From Planococcus citri (lineage: Eukaryota > Arthropoda > Insecta > Hemiptera > Pseudococcidae), in contig NC_088679.1 in NCBI RefSeq assembly GCF_950023065.1, positions 62,558,001 to 62,622,000 of the forward strand: DNA of 64,000 bases. The letters are read 5' to 3'. The notes under the pieces are model-generated. The model was not told the DNA's origin and made no database searches. It saw only the letters and a program-made list of their open reading frames with translations. The position numbers were made by a program, and so were the translations under genes. Shown here piece by piece: positions 33,601 to 41,010 of this stretch (the stretch's first letter is position 1; each line of letters starts with the position of its first letter).

Positions 33601-36600
33601 GCAAATTACAAGATGTATAGCGTCAGTATGTTGAGTCTTCTGACTCATACTTTTAAGAGATAAGGGTTTTTTCTTCAATCCATAAAGTGTGAATCTGCGT
33701 GAGTGCGTAACTTGTAGCGCTAGAACGAGATAAGATAACATACCTATACCTACGATTCGGATATTTCTACATTTTCGCCGATGACGCAATCCATTTCATC
33801 GAAATGCTAGCTCTTATTTCTATATCTGATTCACTCATCGTTATCAACCGTGATAGTAGTGATAGACCATTTGATTTCATGTCAATTGTTAATAAATAAA
33901 ATTATTTATTAATTTACCTCCGTATTTATTTTTCTTTTAGAACACATTCAAAATTTCACTTGGTTCAGTCACATGTGGAACCACCAGCAGCCTCACCTTT
34001 ACCAGAATCAAACTCAGCTAGAGTCAGATATGGTTTTAAATAAAAAATTTGCCAAAGTGAGTTCGCCACAATGTGTAAATCGTAATTTTTTTCTCATCAT
34101 GAATTGGGCTGTTTTACATTTCTCAAAAATATACCTAAGTATCTCATGATGAATTTTTCCATCACAGGAGTACGGTATCCCTACAGATTGCAGCTATTCG
34201 GTGGCACCTCATCATTCGGGTGTGTATCCGGTCCACGAACCGTTGTATTCGGCTTGGAAACGTGTATGGAATATAAAAGTCACCTCGACCGAAGAGTATC
34301 CTCATCTGAGACCGGCTCGCTTACGTAGAGGATTCATTCATCGTGGAATTATGGTACATATTACATATCAAACAGTAATTTTATTTTAAAAAAATTTTCG
34401 TCAGCGTAATCTTAACTTTGTAGCAATATATTCGTACGCCGGAAATAGTCATCGTTTATTGTAATCGACGTTTTAGGAATAGTTTTGACGTTGTTGGCAT
34501 ATCGTTATATTATGGGAAAATATTTCAGCGAGATAACTATACCCACCTATACCTATTACCTATCAGTATACTTACCTATAAGCTAATGTAATTCTATCGA
34601 GAAGGCATTATTCAGCAATTTTTACGAAAAATTTTCTCATTCCCAGGTACTTCCACGTCAAACTTGCGGCTTGTTTACGCATACCATATTTATAGAACGA
34701 TATCCGGGCGGTCGTTTGAAACTAGACGAGTCAATACAAGGCGGAGAACTATTTCAAACAATAGTTTATAATCCGGTAAGTGAGCCTGAGCGCGAAGATA
34801 GCTTGGCGTATACTTGTACTAAACGGTGCGGTATATTTTCGCATACGTTATTATGTTTACGAGCTGAACTAAAGTTTCGCTCAAGTTTGTGAAATTTCCA
34901 AAGTCTTTACCAGACTTGTTTGCAAACTATACGAGTATTTGGAAAAATTTCCCAGCGTAATGTACCTATCTAGTACCTACTTACTTAGCCTCGTTTTATT
35001 TTATAGATCAATGTGTTCATGAGTCATATGTCGAATTATGGAAATGATCGATTGGCGTTGTATACTTTCGAATCTGTCGTCAAATTTTTGCACTGTTGGA
35101 CTAACCTGAGGGTGGCTAGTGCGCCTCCGTTGCAGTTGGCCGAGAAGTATTTCAAGATGTTTCCGGAAGAGACGGATCCTGTTTGGGGGGTATGTGTGGT
35201 CCGGTTAATTGATTTTTACTTGTGGTTGTGATTGTTTTTTTTTTTAATTTCAGGCATCGGTTGGAGATTATTTTTTGAGACTGGATTCAAAACTTCTTTT
35301 GCCGCCATCGCCCCCCCTCAGTAAACGTGCCTCAAAACAGTAGACCAATTTTGATTGACAAAAAACGTTCAAAATTGTCTGAATTTAGATAGAAACCTGA
35401 AATTTGGTTCATGCTTCATTTTTGACTTTTTGCAACTCGATCATTTCTGATTTTTAGCCATCTTGAGCTATCTAGCAGATTTGAATGCTGAGTAAAGTTT
35501 TGGTTCTCTTTACGACTACTTTTCAAAAACTGATTAATTTACAAATCCTGCTGGAAGGGACTCCGAAAAAAGGCTTGAAAAAACGATCACCAATTGATTC
35601 GAGAGATCAAAAATGAGGCATACGCCAGACCTTAGTTTTGTCAAATTTTGGTCTTTTTTACGAAAAATGTTGCAAAGATACCAACAGCAGATTAGCTCCT
35701 AATAAGTATTCTAGGAAGATATTTGTACAAAATTTGATGAAATATTATTTAAAAAAGCCCAAATATTTATGTTCAAATTCAACGAAAACCCACTGAAATT
35801 GATGAAAAATTTATTGAAAATTGTTAAAAGAATTGATTGAATATGACCAATATTTTCTAAAAACATTAAAAAGCTGCGCAAAACAGTGACAAAATTTCTT
35901 GAAATGACTAAAAATCTTGCAAAAATGGCAGCAATGGCAGCATGTATCTCAAATTACTGTACATATAATTGAAAAAATATCATCCAAATAATCGAATATG
36001 TGTGTTGCAAAAATTAGTTGGAGTCGAAAAAATGACTGGGCTTGATTGATCTCCGTTTACTTTTTAAGTAAAAAATACCATTCATCTTACTTTTTGTCAA
36101 AATTGCCTAAAAATTTCGTATCTTGCTGGGAAAAAAAATGGTAATTTTTTTCTCCCAAAAATTCCAAGAAGTCTTGATTTTTTTCTAGAAGTTACACAAT
36201 AGTCTCGCTTTTTTTCCTAAAATTCATAAAATATCTCGCTTTTATGAAAAGTTCTTGGAAAATCCTACTTTTTTCCAAAATTTATTTTAAAATCTCTTTT
36301 TAATACCAGAAATCGTCAAAGGTTACCAAAAAGTCTCGTTTTCTTTTACCAAAAAGTTGCAAAAAATCTCATTTTTTCGACAGAAATTGTTTGCCAATAA
36401 TTCGCAAAAAGTCGTGCTTTTTGCATTGCCAGTCTTACTTTGTGTTGAATTTCCAGAAATTTTTGCTTTCTTAAAATTGAGAAAAACTCCAAAATGTCAC
36501 ACTTTTTCCGAAAAGTATCCTAAAATCTTCTTTTTTGCCAAAAATGGTCAGAAGTCTCGCTTTTTTGCTTTAAATTGCCAAAAGATCCAATTTTACTGTC

Positions 36601-39600
36601 TAAAAATGCTGAGAAGTCTCGCTTTTCCAAACAAATTGCAAAATCAATGTAACTAATTTATTTGCAAATAATTTCCGAAATTTTTCACTTTTTCCAAATG
36701 CCTCACTTTTTTGCTAGAAACTTGCTAAAAGTACATATTAATTTTTTGCCCATACTTGAATCATAAGAAGTCCTGCTTTTTGCTGAAACTGTCAATGTTT
36801 CGCATTGCCAAAAAATTTTTCAATTCTACCTTTGTAACGAATTTGTTTTTTAAAAAATTATTGCAAAAAAAATCCAAAAAATCTCACTTCTCTGAATAAA
36901 TTGCCCAAATTTTTTTTTTTTTTTTTTTTGCCAGAAATTGTGTTACAATTGTCACAGTCTTGCTTTTTGCCAAAAGTTTTTTTTTTGTCAGAAGTTGCAA
37001 ACATTTTTAAAAAGCTTCTCTATTTTATCAAACTGTTTCAAAATACTTGGTTCGCTTTTTGAAAATCGTTTCAATTTTGCAATGTTCTGTCTTTTTTTTC
37101 TTTTTCGATTTTTTTTCAATCTACTCAAATGTTTTGTTTCCGTTTCATCATTTTTTTGGTTACTTTTTTTCTTTTAAAAAATTGAATATCAGCCCATGAA
37201 ATTGTCAACGTATAACTAAAGGTGGAATTCTTTGAAAATGGATGAAAAATTGATGTACTACATATTAATGATTTTTTTTTAATGTCAGTAAAATGAGCAA
37301 AAATGTCAACATTTGTTACAAATTAAAGCAATATTGTTAAAATAACACGATAATGGTTTGAAATATCGCCAAAATTGACTGATAATTTTTTTAAAAAATG
37401 ATCATAATTTAACAGAAATAATGCTGCGAAATTGTTGAAAGAGATAAAAAACATTTTATATTGAAAAACTTATAGCTGAAATTCTCAAACACGTCAACAA
37501 TGGAACCATTCAAAGTATTCGACTCCGGATTTAATACGTAAATGATGTTATTTTCAAGTTGACAATTTTGAGCAAAAAGAAGGCATTTTCGGAACAGAGT
37601 AAATTTCTAATCATGAAAATGTATTCCCGCTACATCATTGATTTCTCGAATTTCATCATTTTTCATCAATCTAAAAATCTCTTCAACATTTCGATTTTTA
37701 TCAGTTTTTATTATTTTTTTTTTTAAGGATGTTTTTAATTTTGAGTTTATTTTGAACGTAAAAATTAATCTAACAAGGGAACTACCTGAACCGGCAGAAA
37801 CGAAAATGAACGAATCAAAGCTAGATCGAAAGGGGACCACTTCAGGACCCCAAATCCAAAATTTCAAGTGCTAAAGTTGATTTCTCGATTTTTGGTGAAT
37901 TTTTGAAAATTGAAAAATCCGAAAAATTATCAATTAATATCAAAAATAGAAAATATTGATGAAAAATGGAATATTCTCGGGAAGTGGCTCAGATGATGTC
38001 CCTAACTCATTTACAACTATCGAAATTCATAAAACCTCAATTCCAATCATTCTGGAGCCTCCAGCGATTTCTTATCATTTCTCCAGAAACTTGAAATTGC
38101 TGTGGAATGGCTAAAAATCAACTTTAGCACAAATAACTTTATTTGGGGCCTATGTGGATTGCCTTTAACCGTTTTTTGCGGTTGTCGCGAAAATCGGCGT
38201 CTGCCGGTTCAGATGTGTATTTTTGATCACTGGAAAAAATGACAAAATTTGAAAATGTCAAATATTCCATCTTTTGCAATGCTACCTATCCGAAATCCAG
38301 CTCTGACCTATTTTCGACGTTCCGAATAGGTGAAACCTCCATTTCGACCATTCTGGAGCCTCCATATCGATTTTTCATCTTTTCTCCAGAAACTTGAAAC
38401 TGCTGTGGAACGGCTAAAAATCAACTTTAGCACAAATGAATGTTGAAATTGAATAGTTGTCTACCTGGTTCAACTGGTTTTCAAAAAAAAGAATTATTTC
38501 TGATTTTATACTGTTCCACTAAATTAAAATTTAACAATTTCCAGCATAAATAGTGGATTTCATCATTGCCAAATTTTGATTTCTTAAAGTTTAAAATTTG
38601 GTCAAAAAAAGAGAAAAAAAACTTTTTTTTATTGCCGAAGGAAAAGATGCAAAATTAGGTTACTTTTCACCTCGAAAAAAGGTTACTGAAGTATCATCTT
38701 CTAGTTCAGATTTTCACTAATTGTTCGATGCCTGAATCCTAAAATTATAATCACACCACCTATGTCAAATAAGCGTCAGTGCGTGAAAAATAAAATGTGT
38801 ATTCATTTTTGATATGATTTTGCAGAACCCTTGCGAAGATCCTCGTCATTTGAAAATTTGGACCAGAAAATCGTGCGATCAGCTGCCTCGATTTTTAGTC
38901 ATCGGACCTCAGAAAACTGGCACAACCGCATTGTACACGTTTCTCTCGATGCATCCGAATATATCGTCGAATTTCGTTAGCCCGGAGACATTCGAAGAGA
39001 TACAGTTTTTCAACGGACGTAATTATTATAAAGGATTAGAGTGGTAAGCCTTCCTGATTCCTGAAGATATTCCAACAATAAAATTACATCATCGAAGCAC
39101 GATCTAACCAATATTCATATTTTTTGTTCAGGTACATGAATTTCTTTCCTGTGGTGAACAGCACCTCGACTCAGTTCTTATTCGAAAAATCTGCCACGTA
39201 TTTCGATGGCGAATCTGTACCGAAAAGAGCTCATGCTTTGTTACCTTCAGCTAAATTAGTAAGGATTTTTTTTTCATTTTTTAAACAATACCCAAACCAG
39301 TTTCATTTTGAAATTTTTGGATATTAAATTGTGTTTTTACCATATTTTTTTAGGTAACTATCCTGATTTCGCCAGCGAAACGAGCCTACAGTTGGTATCA
39401 ACATACGAGAAATCACGGTGACTCCGTAGCATTGAATTACACTTTCCACGAAGTAATCACAGCTAACGATACAGCACCTAAGCACTTGAGGGATTTAAGA
39501 AATAGGTACGCGATCGTCGTAAATTATCTCATTCGACAGTTTAGTTTTCCATCTGTAATCTGTGAATTAACCGTAATGACTGGCGTTTTTCTCGTACAGA

Positions 39601-40316
39601 TGCCTAAATCCTGGTAAATACGCTCAGCATCTCGAAAGATGGTTATCGTTCTATGTACCGCAGCAATTACATATCATAGACGGAGATATGCTGAAAATAA
39701 ACCCGGTTTTGGTGATGGATCAAGTGCAAAAGTTCTTGAAAATAACACCTCTTTACGATTACTCGAAATATTTACGGTAATTGGACGAATCAAGTGACTT
39801 TGACGAATGAAGAATTTCGTTGATTAGAATCAACTCTGTTCTATAATCGTTTTTATTCTGATTTCATGTTTTACAGTTTCGATACGAGGAAAGGATTTTA
39901 TTGCCAAGTGCTTGGCAATCATACGAAATGTTTGGGTAAAGGAAAAGGCAGACTGTATGAACGAATGGAAGAAAAATCGCTCAAATTTTTACAAGTAATT
40001 TTTTTCATTTGTTTGACTCTTGGCAGTGGAATTTTACTATCTGATTTATGGAATTGAAAAAACTTGAGAATTTTTTTTTTGGTCTGGTGAAAAATATAAC
40101 TCTGATAACTCCTTGAGTGAAATTTTAGATTTGAGATTTGAAGAAATTTTAATCGCTGACGAAATGTTTTTCTAACACACCTATAATTTTTTTCATTTGT
40201 TTCAGCGTTATTACCTGAGTCACAATACAGCTTTAGTAAAACTACTAAAAAGATTAGGCTACAGGAGTGTTCCTCAGTGGTTAAAAGACGATCTCAGCGA
40301 TACTTCACCTTCATGA
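3472..40316 (+). CDS. sfl: Heparan sulfate N-deacetylase/N-sulfotransferase (sulfateless/NDST), 16 coding exons
   Basis: Golgi type II membrane enzyme that removes acetyl groups from GlcNAc in the heparan backbone and sulfates the free amine using PAPS, the committing step of heparan sulfate modification. Coding exons: 3472-3656, 20834-21037, 28569-28818, 29146-29340, 29426-29629, 29792-29918, 33941-34056, 34168-34353, 34647-34775, 35007-35189, 38826-39043, 39132-39258, 39354-39505, 39600-39776, 39877-39994, 40206-40316. They sum to 2682 nt (893 residues plus TGA), close to the roughly 880 residues of animal NDSTs, and all junctions keep phase. Residues 37-52 form a signal anchor. The deacetylase part covers about 100-590 and the sulfotransferase about 600-893, with the PAPS motif GPQKTGTT at 620-627 and SPAKRAYSWYQH in exon 13. 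The first exon is the least certain because it is poorly conserved, but its donor phase fits exon 2. The introns hold most of the transposon debris listed here. Confidence 0.95.
3657..5303. other. sfl intron 1, no element recognised
   Basis: I see no splice-bounded or recognisable coding sequence here. The minus-strand frame at 4709-5101 has composition typical of random AT-rich DNA. Confidence 0.5.
5304..6457 (-). pseudogene. MULE-type transposase remnant
   Basis: Minus-strand segments, in order: 6362-6457 (KARYRCHRAGYVRIKDE), about 6127-6281 (CKAYILYEE, then NPKHCNHSIEIKHLPLS), 5775-5991 (EGVPLNRILQDVRKTL), 5675-5782 (DSPFRYYKKQ) and 5304-5580 (EKICIDSTH, then TLLVVNDLDMGVPVAYAISN and MSDDCPTYLNAWKEV). 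The order and wording match arthropod MULE transposase-domain proteins: a small Cys/His region, then a DDE core with Asp in ICIDSTH and in MSDD. Two frame breaks are visible, one near 5780 and one near 5490 inside a CACA-rich stretch. The third catalytic residue and the C-terminal part are missing, so it is dead. One junction (6127/5991) fits best as a GC-AG intron. Confidence 0.75.
6458..7487. other. sfl intron 1, no element recognised
   Basis: AT-rich sequence without open frames of interest. It may hold upstream parts of the MULE remnant that are too decayed to read. Confidence 0.4.
7488..7653. mobile_element. Short TIR element (MITE), about 166 bp
   Basis: The ends are near-perfect inverted copies of about 30 bp starting ATGTGACGCGGCATACGAAA and running to GGTTACCCC. 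The flanks are AT-rich (ACAT / ATAT), compatible with a TA or AT target duplication. The middle is AT-rich and non-coding. It is non-autonomous, and the superfamily is not decided. Confidence 0.75.
8285..8865. mobile_element. hAT-type MITE with exact 8-bp target duplication
   Basis: Terminal inverted repeats CAGGGCTCGGAT (12 of 12) are flanked by perfect 8-bp direct repeats GAGATAAG at 8277-8284 and 8866-8873, the hAT signature. The inside has no coding sequence. It is built from repeats of AGAGCATATTTTGGC and TTTTTTAGGGAATATTTT. A relative appears at 53766-54338 in the opposite orientation. Confidence 0.9.
9255..9500. mobile_element. Fold-back element with 116-bp arms
   Basis: Arms 9255-9370 and 9385-9500 are inverted copies, by eye without mismatch, around a 14-bp spacer. 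The arms carry short sub-repeats of GCAGT and CAGTGA. The outer flank ACTTTACT may be part of the arm with a small insertion on the right side. RNA from either strand would form a 116-bp hairpin. Confidence 0.85.
9938..10885 (-). pseudogene. DDE-type (DDE_Tnp4-like) transposase remnant
   Basis: Minus-strand segments: about 10790-10885 (DYKRLTSLNKEQFYDLIEYI), about 10670-10760 (TGLSVSILSTLFCMEKHCVS), 10524-10662 (NFVHKNLGVDHITRDKVIKK, then DDNCILIADGIYM), about 10015-10264 (MYIQKSSNYKFQRG, then GRHLVKPMMLV, GYIIDVIGPFYADGKNNDAN, WLQPNDIFIV) and 9938-10010 (DRGFRDCLELLEELGF). The order of these blocks, with Asp in IADG and DRGFRD, matches DDE endonuclease proteins found in arthropod genomes. 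It is broken by a frameshift near 10760, an in-frame TAG at the start of the NFVHK segment, a 1-bp insertion before DRGF, and a fold-back element inside the first catalytic block. Confidence 0.75.
10265..10519. mobile_element. Near-perfect palindromic fold-back element inside the transposase
   Basis: The element is 255 bp and centred on 10392. The two arms are inverted copies with one mismatch seen and no spacer beyond a single base. It is flanked by ATAT on both sides. Removing 255 plus 4 bp brings the two halves of the host transposase back into one frame, which supports a 4-bp ATAT target duplication. The ends are GAAGCAGGGAAATACAATG. Both strands give nearly the same open frame because the sequence is its own reverse complement. 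Confidence 0.85.
11035..11745. mobile_element. Fold-back element with about 330-bp diverged arms
   Basis: The left part (about 11035-11365) returns as its reverse complement at about 11395-11745. Matched blocks are CAAACTTCAGA with TCTGAAGTTTG at the ends, and inside, the AATTTGCAAGTT and TTTTTTGACG blocks. The arms are more diverged than those of the 9.3 and 10.4 kb elements, so it is older. Confidence 0.7.
11873..12393 (-). pseudogene. Remnant of an unnamed transposon-associated protein
   Basis: Two overlapping minus-strand frames (12172-12393 and 11873-12181) read as one protein with a break: ASYTEYQFRGAVVCRKTFQF, then SSTTGYVLWNTYCKNV and KPKTDLCSICQSN. The combination of an F.G..VCRKTF block followed downstream by a TDLC..CQ zinc-like motif occurs, as I remember it, in multicopy uncharacterised proteins of invertebrates that behave like mobile elements. 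I cannot name the superfamily. Confidence 0.4.
12400..13500 (-). other. Decayed coding-like stretch, unassigned
   Basis: Minus-strand fragments such as GITDCYDIAKNLSKPKWFT (about 13300-13450) and DELKSAAAPWLFSSLHEHHC (about 12910-12970) look protein-like, but stops and frame changes interrupt them. It may be part of a second hAT-like or BED-type transposase. Confidence 0.25.
13501..14648. mobile_element. Element with about 240-bp terminal inverted repeats
   Basis: The outer ends are AATTCTGAAAAAAAATATAT and its inverse. The arms (about 13501-13745 and 14400-14648) share blocks such as AACATATTAAAAAATTGGG and TTGGTGAAGTTGACCCAT in inverse orientation. The 650-bp middle has no convincing frame. 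A piece of the same family (AAATTCTGAAAAAA, CATATCAGAAAATTGG) lies near 24080-24150. Confidence 0.75.
15096..17623 (-). pseudogene. hAT transposase remnant, split by a TIR element
   Basis: Minus-strand blocks in order: 17442-17623 (WLSSYDMVERFLANRSYIDS, NEWKDIEDIEKSLKPSKTAI) continuing at about 16320-16366 (IGDFIKQWTT); about 15790-15969 (NPLFAACLFIDSRFKMM); about 15365-15515 (ESISKLDQYLLQKC); 15096-15350 (DLDEYWSAKAVAFPMIAKLH, VPTTEADVERLFSALKDI, EKRNRLLYDI, LLRCNENF). These are the RNase H-like core (W-S-S start), the insertion-domain end and the dimerisation tail of hAT transposases. The N-terminal BED and first catalytic parts are not visible. There is a frame break between the last two blocks, and a 1.1-kb element sits inside the first. 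Confidence 0.8.
16367..17441. mobile_element. CAGGGTG-family TIR element, copy 1 (1075 bp)
   Basis: The ends are CAGGGTGGCCAC and GTGGACACCCTG, flanked by 5-bp direct repeats TCAAC (16362-16366, 17442-17446). Element plus one duplication is 1080 bp, a multiple of three, and removing it restores the hAT transposase frame across the site. Inside are four diverged repeats of roughly 160-180 bp, each with a CTCGCTTCGCTCGGGC-like block, and subterminal copies of CTGGAAAACCTGGAAAAGTC. There is no coding capacity. Confidence 0.9.
18244..18392 (+). mobile_element. tRNA-derived SINE, copy 1
   Basis: A Pol III-like A box (TGGCTGAGTGG, 18291-18301) and B box (GGTTCGAATCC, 18341-18351) lie inside a block that recurs in the opposite orientation at 43612-43754. 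Shared sequence runs from ACAAATATATT to TTTTTCGTAGGAA. The tRNA-like part cannot form a normal anticodon arm, so it is a repeat and not a tRNA gene. Confidence 0.75.
18900..19540. repeat. Diverged tandem repeat, unit about 55-110 bp
   Basis: Variants of TTTAGAGGCAATGTGAATTC and AAAAATTGATTGAAAATTT recur through the interval. Units are too diverged for an exact period by eye. Confidence 0.6.
19641..20833. other. End of sfl intron 1, no element recognised
   Basis: A small perfect hairpin (CAGCTAAGC TTT GCTTAGCTG, 19642-19662) opens the stretch. Otherwise there is no coding sequence or clear repeat up to exon 2. Confidence 0.4.
20834..21037 (+). CDS. sfl: sfl coding exon 2: stem and start of deacetylase domain
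   Basis: The exon encodes residues 62-130. The acceptor is a T-rich tract ending GCAG, and the donor AA|GTAAGT splits a Lys codon. The end of the exon (KVLVLVETTYSRLGKEIAEL) matches the start of the conserved NDST luminal domain. Confidence 0.9.
21038..22260. other. sfl intron 2, first part, nothing recognised
   Basis: AT-rich sequence. The frame at 21735-22043 has no splice context or known motif. Confidence 0.45.
22266..23418. mobile_element. CAGGGTG-family TIR element, copy 2 (1153 bp)
   Basis: The ends CAGGGTGTCCAC and GTGGACACCCTG form a perfect 12-bp inverted repeat, flanked by 5-bp direct repeats TTGAA (22261-22265, 23419-23423). The internal architecture is the same as copy 1: repeats carrying GCCCTCGCTTCGCTCGGGC and a C-rich run near the right end. 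This is the best-preserved copy. Confidence 0.92.
23527..23799. mobile_element. hAT-type MITE, about 273 bp
   Basis: The ends GTGGCGTAGCCAGG and CCTGGCTACGCCACTG are inverted repeats of the widespread CAGTGGCGTAGCCAGG hAT type. The flanks AGGTCAT (23520-23526 and 23800-23806) are direct repeats, seven of the expected eight bases. Inside are runs of G and C and one CTTGCTTCGCTCGAGC block like that in the CAGGGTG family. Confidence 0.85.
24285..24625. repeat. GC-rich low-complexity block with tandem units of about 110 bp
   Basis: Three diverged units contain combinations of CTCGCACCCTCGCTTCGCTC, runs of G or C, and CTTCGCCCAACT. Open frames on both strands here are a by-product of the composition. 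Base composition is far above the surrounding AT-rich intron. Confidence 0.65.
24640..25880. repeat. Two direct copies of a 0.6-kb unit built from smaller repeats
   Basis: The unit starting near 24650 recurs near 25278, offset about 628 bp. Each unit contains two or three sub-units with GACCCTGGAGAG, GGTTGGAAGGTT, GCAAAAGGCACTTCGGGTAC and TTTGGACCCTCTAGGTCAAT. Identity between the large copies is high. It is non-coding. Confidence 0.85.
26325..27445. mobile_element. Fold-back element with about 550-bp arms (GGAGGCTCC family)
   Basis: The sequence from 26325 to about 26880 returns as its reverse complement from about 26890 to 27445. Matched pairs include GATCGAAAGAGCAGGCAAAT with its inverse near 27395, TTGACCTAAAAAGCTGAAAT near 27265, and GGAGCCTCCAG near 27180. 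No coding sequence. Pieces of the family recur at 32.4-33.4, 37.85-38.45, 49.1-49.5, 52.7 and 57.97-58.35 kb. Confidence 0.8.
27446..28568. other. sfl intron 2, last part, nothing recognised
   Basis: There is no coding sequence with splice support. An ATG-initiated frame runs from 28381 into exon 3, but the clear acceptor at 28567-28568 makes the upstream part intronic. Confidence 0.5.
28569..28818 (+). CDS. sfl: sfl coding exon 3: deacetylase domain
   Basis: The exon encodes residues 130-213 and contains FGVIVFENFNKY and WNRELLDKYCREYGVG, both strongly NDST-like. The acceptor is ATTATAG and the donor AAG|GTAAGC. An ATG upstream in the same frame is intronic. Confidence 0.95.
29146..29340 (+). 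CDS. sfl: sfl coding exon 4: deacetylase domain
   Basis: The exon encodes residues 214-278 and includes LPGDDWSIFESNHSTYEPL, a conserved NDST segment. Both ends are phase 0, with acceptor TTCTCAG and donor CAG|GTGAGA. Confidence 0.95.
29426..29629 (+). CDS. sfl: sfl coding exon 5: deacetylase core
   Basis: The exon encodes residues 279-346. It contains DGIQRIMFGSSLRFWLHRL and LIDVDDIFVGEKGTR. The DVDDIFVG stretch holds clustered acidic residues that are among the most conserved of the deacetylase region. Both ends are phase 0. Confidence 0.95.
29792..29918 (+). CDS. sfl: sfl coding exon 6
   Basis: The exon encodes residues 347-389 (FKFNLGFSGKYFHHG, then GDDLIL). The donor G|GTAATT leaves one base of a Glu codon that exon 7 completes across a 4.0-kb intron. 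Confidence 0.93.
31480..31920. repeat. T-rich tandem repeat, period about 165 bp
   Basis: Two near-identical stretches (about 31560-31660 and 31725-31815) share GAAAAAAGAAGTTTTTAAGT and AAAACAATTTTTTAGATTTT, with partial units on either side. Confidence 0.75.
32440..33440. mobile_element. Diverged fold-back relative of the 26.3-kb element
   Basis: The left part (AAAATTTCAGTTACTGAAGTG, then GAAAGCTGAAATTTGGTATA, GGAGCTTCCAGCAGATTTTT) and the right part (CTGGAGGCTCCAGATCTGCT, then GATACCAAATGGGAGCTTTG) are inverse relatives of each other and of the arms at 26.3-27.4 kb. Boundaries are approximate. Confidence 0.55.
33941..34056 (+). CDS. sfl: sfl coding exon 7
   Basis: The exon encodes residues 389-427 (FTWFSHMWNHQQPHLYQN). 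The WFSHMW and QPHL blocks are NDST hallmarks. The acceptor is CTTTTAG and the donor AAA|GTGAGT. Confidence 0.95.
34168..34353 (+). CDS. sfl: sfl coding exon 8: deacetylase HHSG region
   Basis: The exon encodes residues 428-489, with APHHSGVYPVHEPLYSAWK, then TSTEEYPHL and RRGFIHRGIM. The paired histidines of the HHSG block are a plausible part of the deacetylase metal site. Confidence 0.96.
34647..34775 (+). CDS. sfl: sfl coding exon 9
   Basis: The exon encodes residues 490-532, with PRQTCGLFTHTIFIERYPGG and GGELFQTIVYNP. It is phase 0 at both ends. Confidence 0.95.
35007..35189 (+). CDS. sfl: sfl coding exon 10: end of deacetylase half
   Basis: The exon encodes residues 533-593, with FMSHMSNYGNDRLALYTFES and LAEKYFKMFPEETDPVW. 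A run of six Gs spans the donor, and I place the splice at GGG|GTATGT to keep the frame into NPCED of exon 11. Confidence 0.93.
35190..36100. other. sfl intron 10, first part, nothing recognised
   Basis: AT-rich non-coding sequence following the exon 10 donor. Confidence 0.5.
36110..37000. repeat. Degenerate minisatellite, array A
   Basis: Diverged units of about 30-40 bp built on AAAGTCTCGCTTTTTGCC and AAAATTGCCAAA. It is the same family as arrays at 47.5-48.2 and 61.0-62.2 kb. Confidence 0.65.
37000..38825. other. sfl intron 10, last part
   Basis: No gene. A partial GGAGCCTCC-family repeat lies at about 37850-38450, with two direct near-copies of TTCTCCAGAAACTTGAAA about 305 bp apart. Confidence 0.5.
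38826..39043 (+). CDS. sfl: sfl coding exon 11: PAPS-binding loop and catalytic base
   Basis: The exon encodes residues 594-666. The 5'-phosphosulfate-binding motif GPQKTGTTALY has its Lys at 623. FEEIQFFNG follows, with Glu651 aligning by spacing to the catalytic Glu642 of human NDST1. The linker before it has NPCEDPRH. Confidence 0.97.
39132..39258 (+). CDS. sfl: sfl coding exon 12
   Basis: The exon encodes residues 666-708 (FLFEKSATYFDGE, then KRAHALLPSAKL). The split Trp codon (TG|G) with exon 11 is in phase. Confidence 0.96.
39354..39505 (+). CDS. sfl: sfl coding exon 13: 3'-phosphate-binding motif
   Basis: The exon encodes residues 709-759. VTILISPAKRAYSWYQH is the 3'-PAPS-binding block of N-sulfotransferases, and NYTFHEVITA follows. 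The donor AG|GTACGC splits an Arg codon. Confidence 0.96.
39600..39776 (+). CDS. sfl: sfl coding exon 14
   Basis: The exon encodes residues 759-818 (CLNPGKYAQHLERWLSFYVP, QLHIIDGDMLKINP). It is phase 2 at both ends and in frame with its neighbours. Confidence 0.96.
39877..39994 (+). CDS. sfl: sfl coding exon 15: disulfide loop
   Basis: The exon encodes residues 818-857. Cys827 and Cys836 in GFYCQVLGNHTKCLGKGKGR match the conserved sulfotransferase disulfide loop, with one residue fewer between them than in human NDST1 as I recall it. Confidence 0.95.
40206..40316 (+). CDS. sfl: sfl coding exon 16 and stop
   Basis: The exon encodes residues 858-893 and TGA (RYYLSHNTALVKLLKRLG, then VPQWLKDDLS). 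This is the conserved NDST C-terminus, so the protein is complete. Confidence 0.95.
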   Translation, partial: RYYLSHNTALVKLLKRLGYRSVPQWLKDDLSDTSPS

Positions 40317-40428
40317 AATTTCGTACAATTGTATAAAAATAACTAAAATAATGATGTAACTCGATAGCGAGTTGTACTTTGTAAATAAGTAAGTATTTTG
40401 TGTTTCGTTCAGCATTTTTTCCTCCCGA

Positions 40429-40434
40429 ATTAAA
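40429..40434 (+). promoter_or_regulatory. Candidate poly(A) signal ATTAAA (proximal)
   Basis: ATTAAA lies 113 bases after the sfl stop and would give a short 3' UTR. Confidence 0.35.
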
Positions 40435-41004
40435 CATATAGAGAGACAAACGTACGAACAATTATTAATGGCCATAATTATTATTTTAAGCCCCCTTTTT
40501 GAATTTCTAATTGTTTTTTCCTCGAGTTACCGTAGTGTTTAAGTGATCTTGCAATAGAGAAACTGACGAGAAAGTATTATCATACGAAATTATTGTGATT
40601 TGTTGTAGAAACAAAATAGGTTTTTATTTTCGTTTTTGTTTTCGGTGTCTACGTTGTAATATTTTTTTTTCTATTATTATTTTGTCGTGTCCTTCGCCCC
40701 TCCCCTAACAAATATCAGATGCCAGGATGCATTGTTTTTATTACTTATAGTAAATTTGGTTTTGAAAACATATCATAATCTTGAGATATTGTGGTATCTC
40801 TTCAATAATGCAGATAGTAGTTATCGATTTTTGTTTCTCTTTTTCTTCGTATGGTGCTTTACCTGCATCTGATATTTTACATTGAAATTGACTGATTTTT
40901 AGATTAATACCAGTAATATTGTTGTAATTGTTTAACACGCGTTATGTGTGTATTGTGGATGACATTACTCTCTTTTTTTTTTACTATACGTGTACTTTGT
41001 TCTT

Positions 41005-41010
41005 AATAAA
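41005..41010 (+). promoter_or_regulatory. Candidate poly(A) signal AATAAA (distal)
   Basis: A canonical AATAAA lies about 690 bases after the sfl stop and is followed by a T/GT-rich stretch (TTTATTTGTGTTTTG), the better of the two candidates. Confidence 0.45.

Larger units (their letters stand above)
29919..33940. other. sfl intron 6
   Basis: AT-rich intron of 4.0 kb. It contains tandem T-rich repeats (31480-31920) and a fold-back relative (about 32440-33440), listed separately. No gene was seen in it. Confidence 0.6.

Noticed and set aside
36110..37180. Short ORFs in the minisatellite, and the same in arrays B and C
   Set aside because: The translations (FCQK, FAKN runs) are the repeat read in frame.
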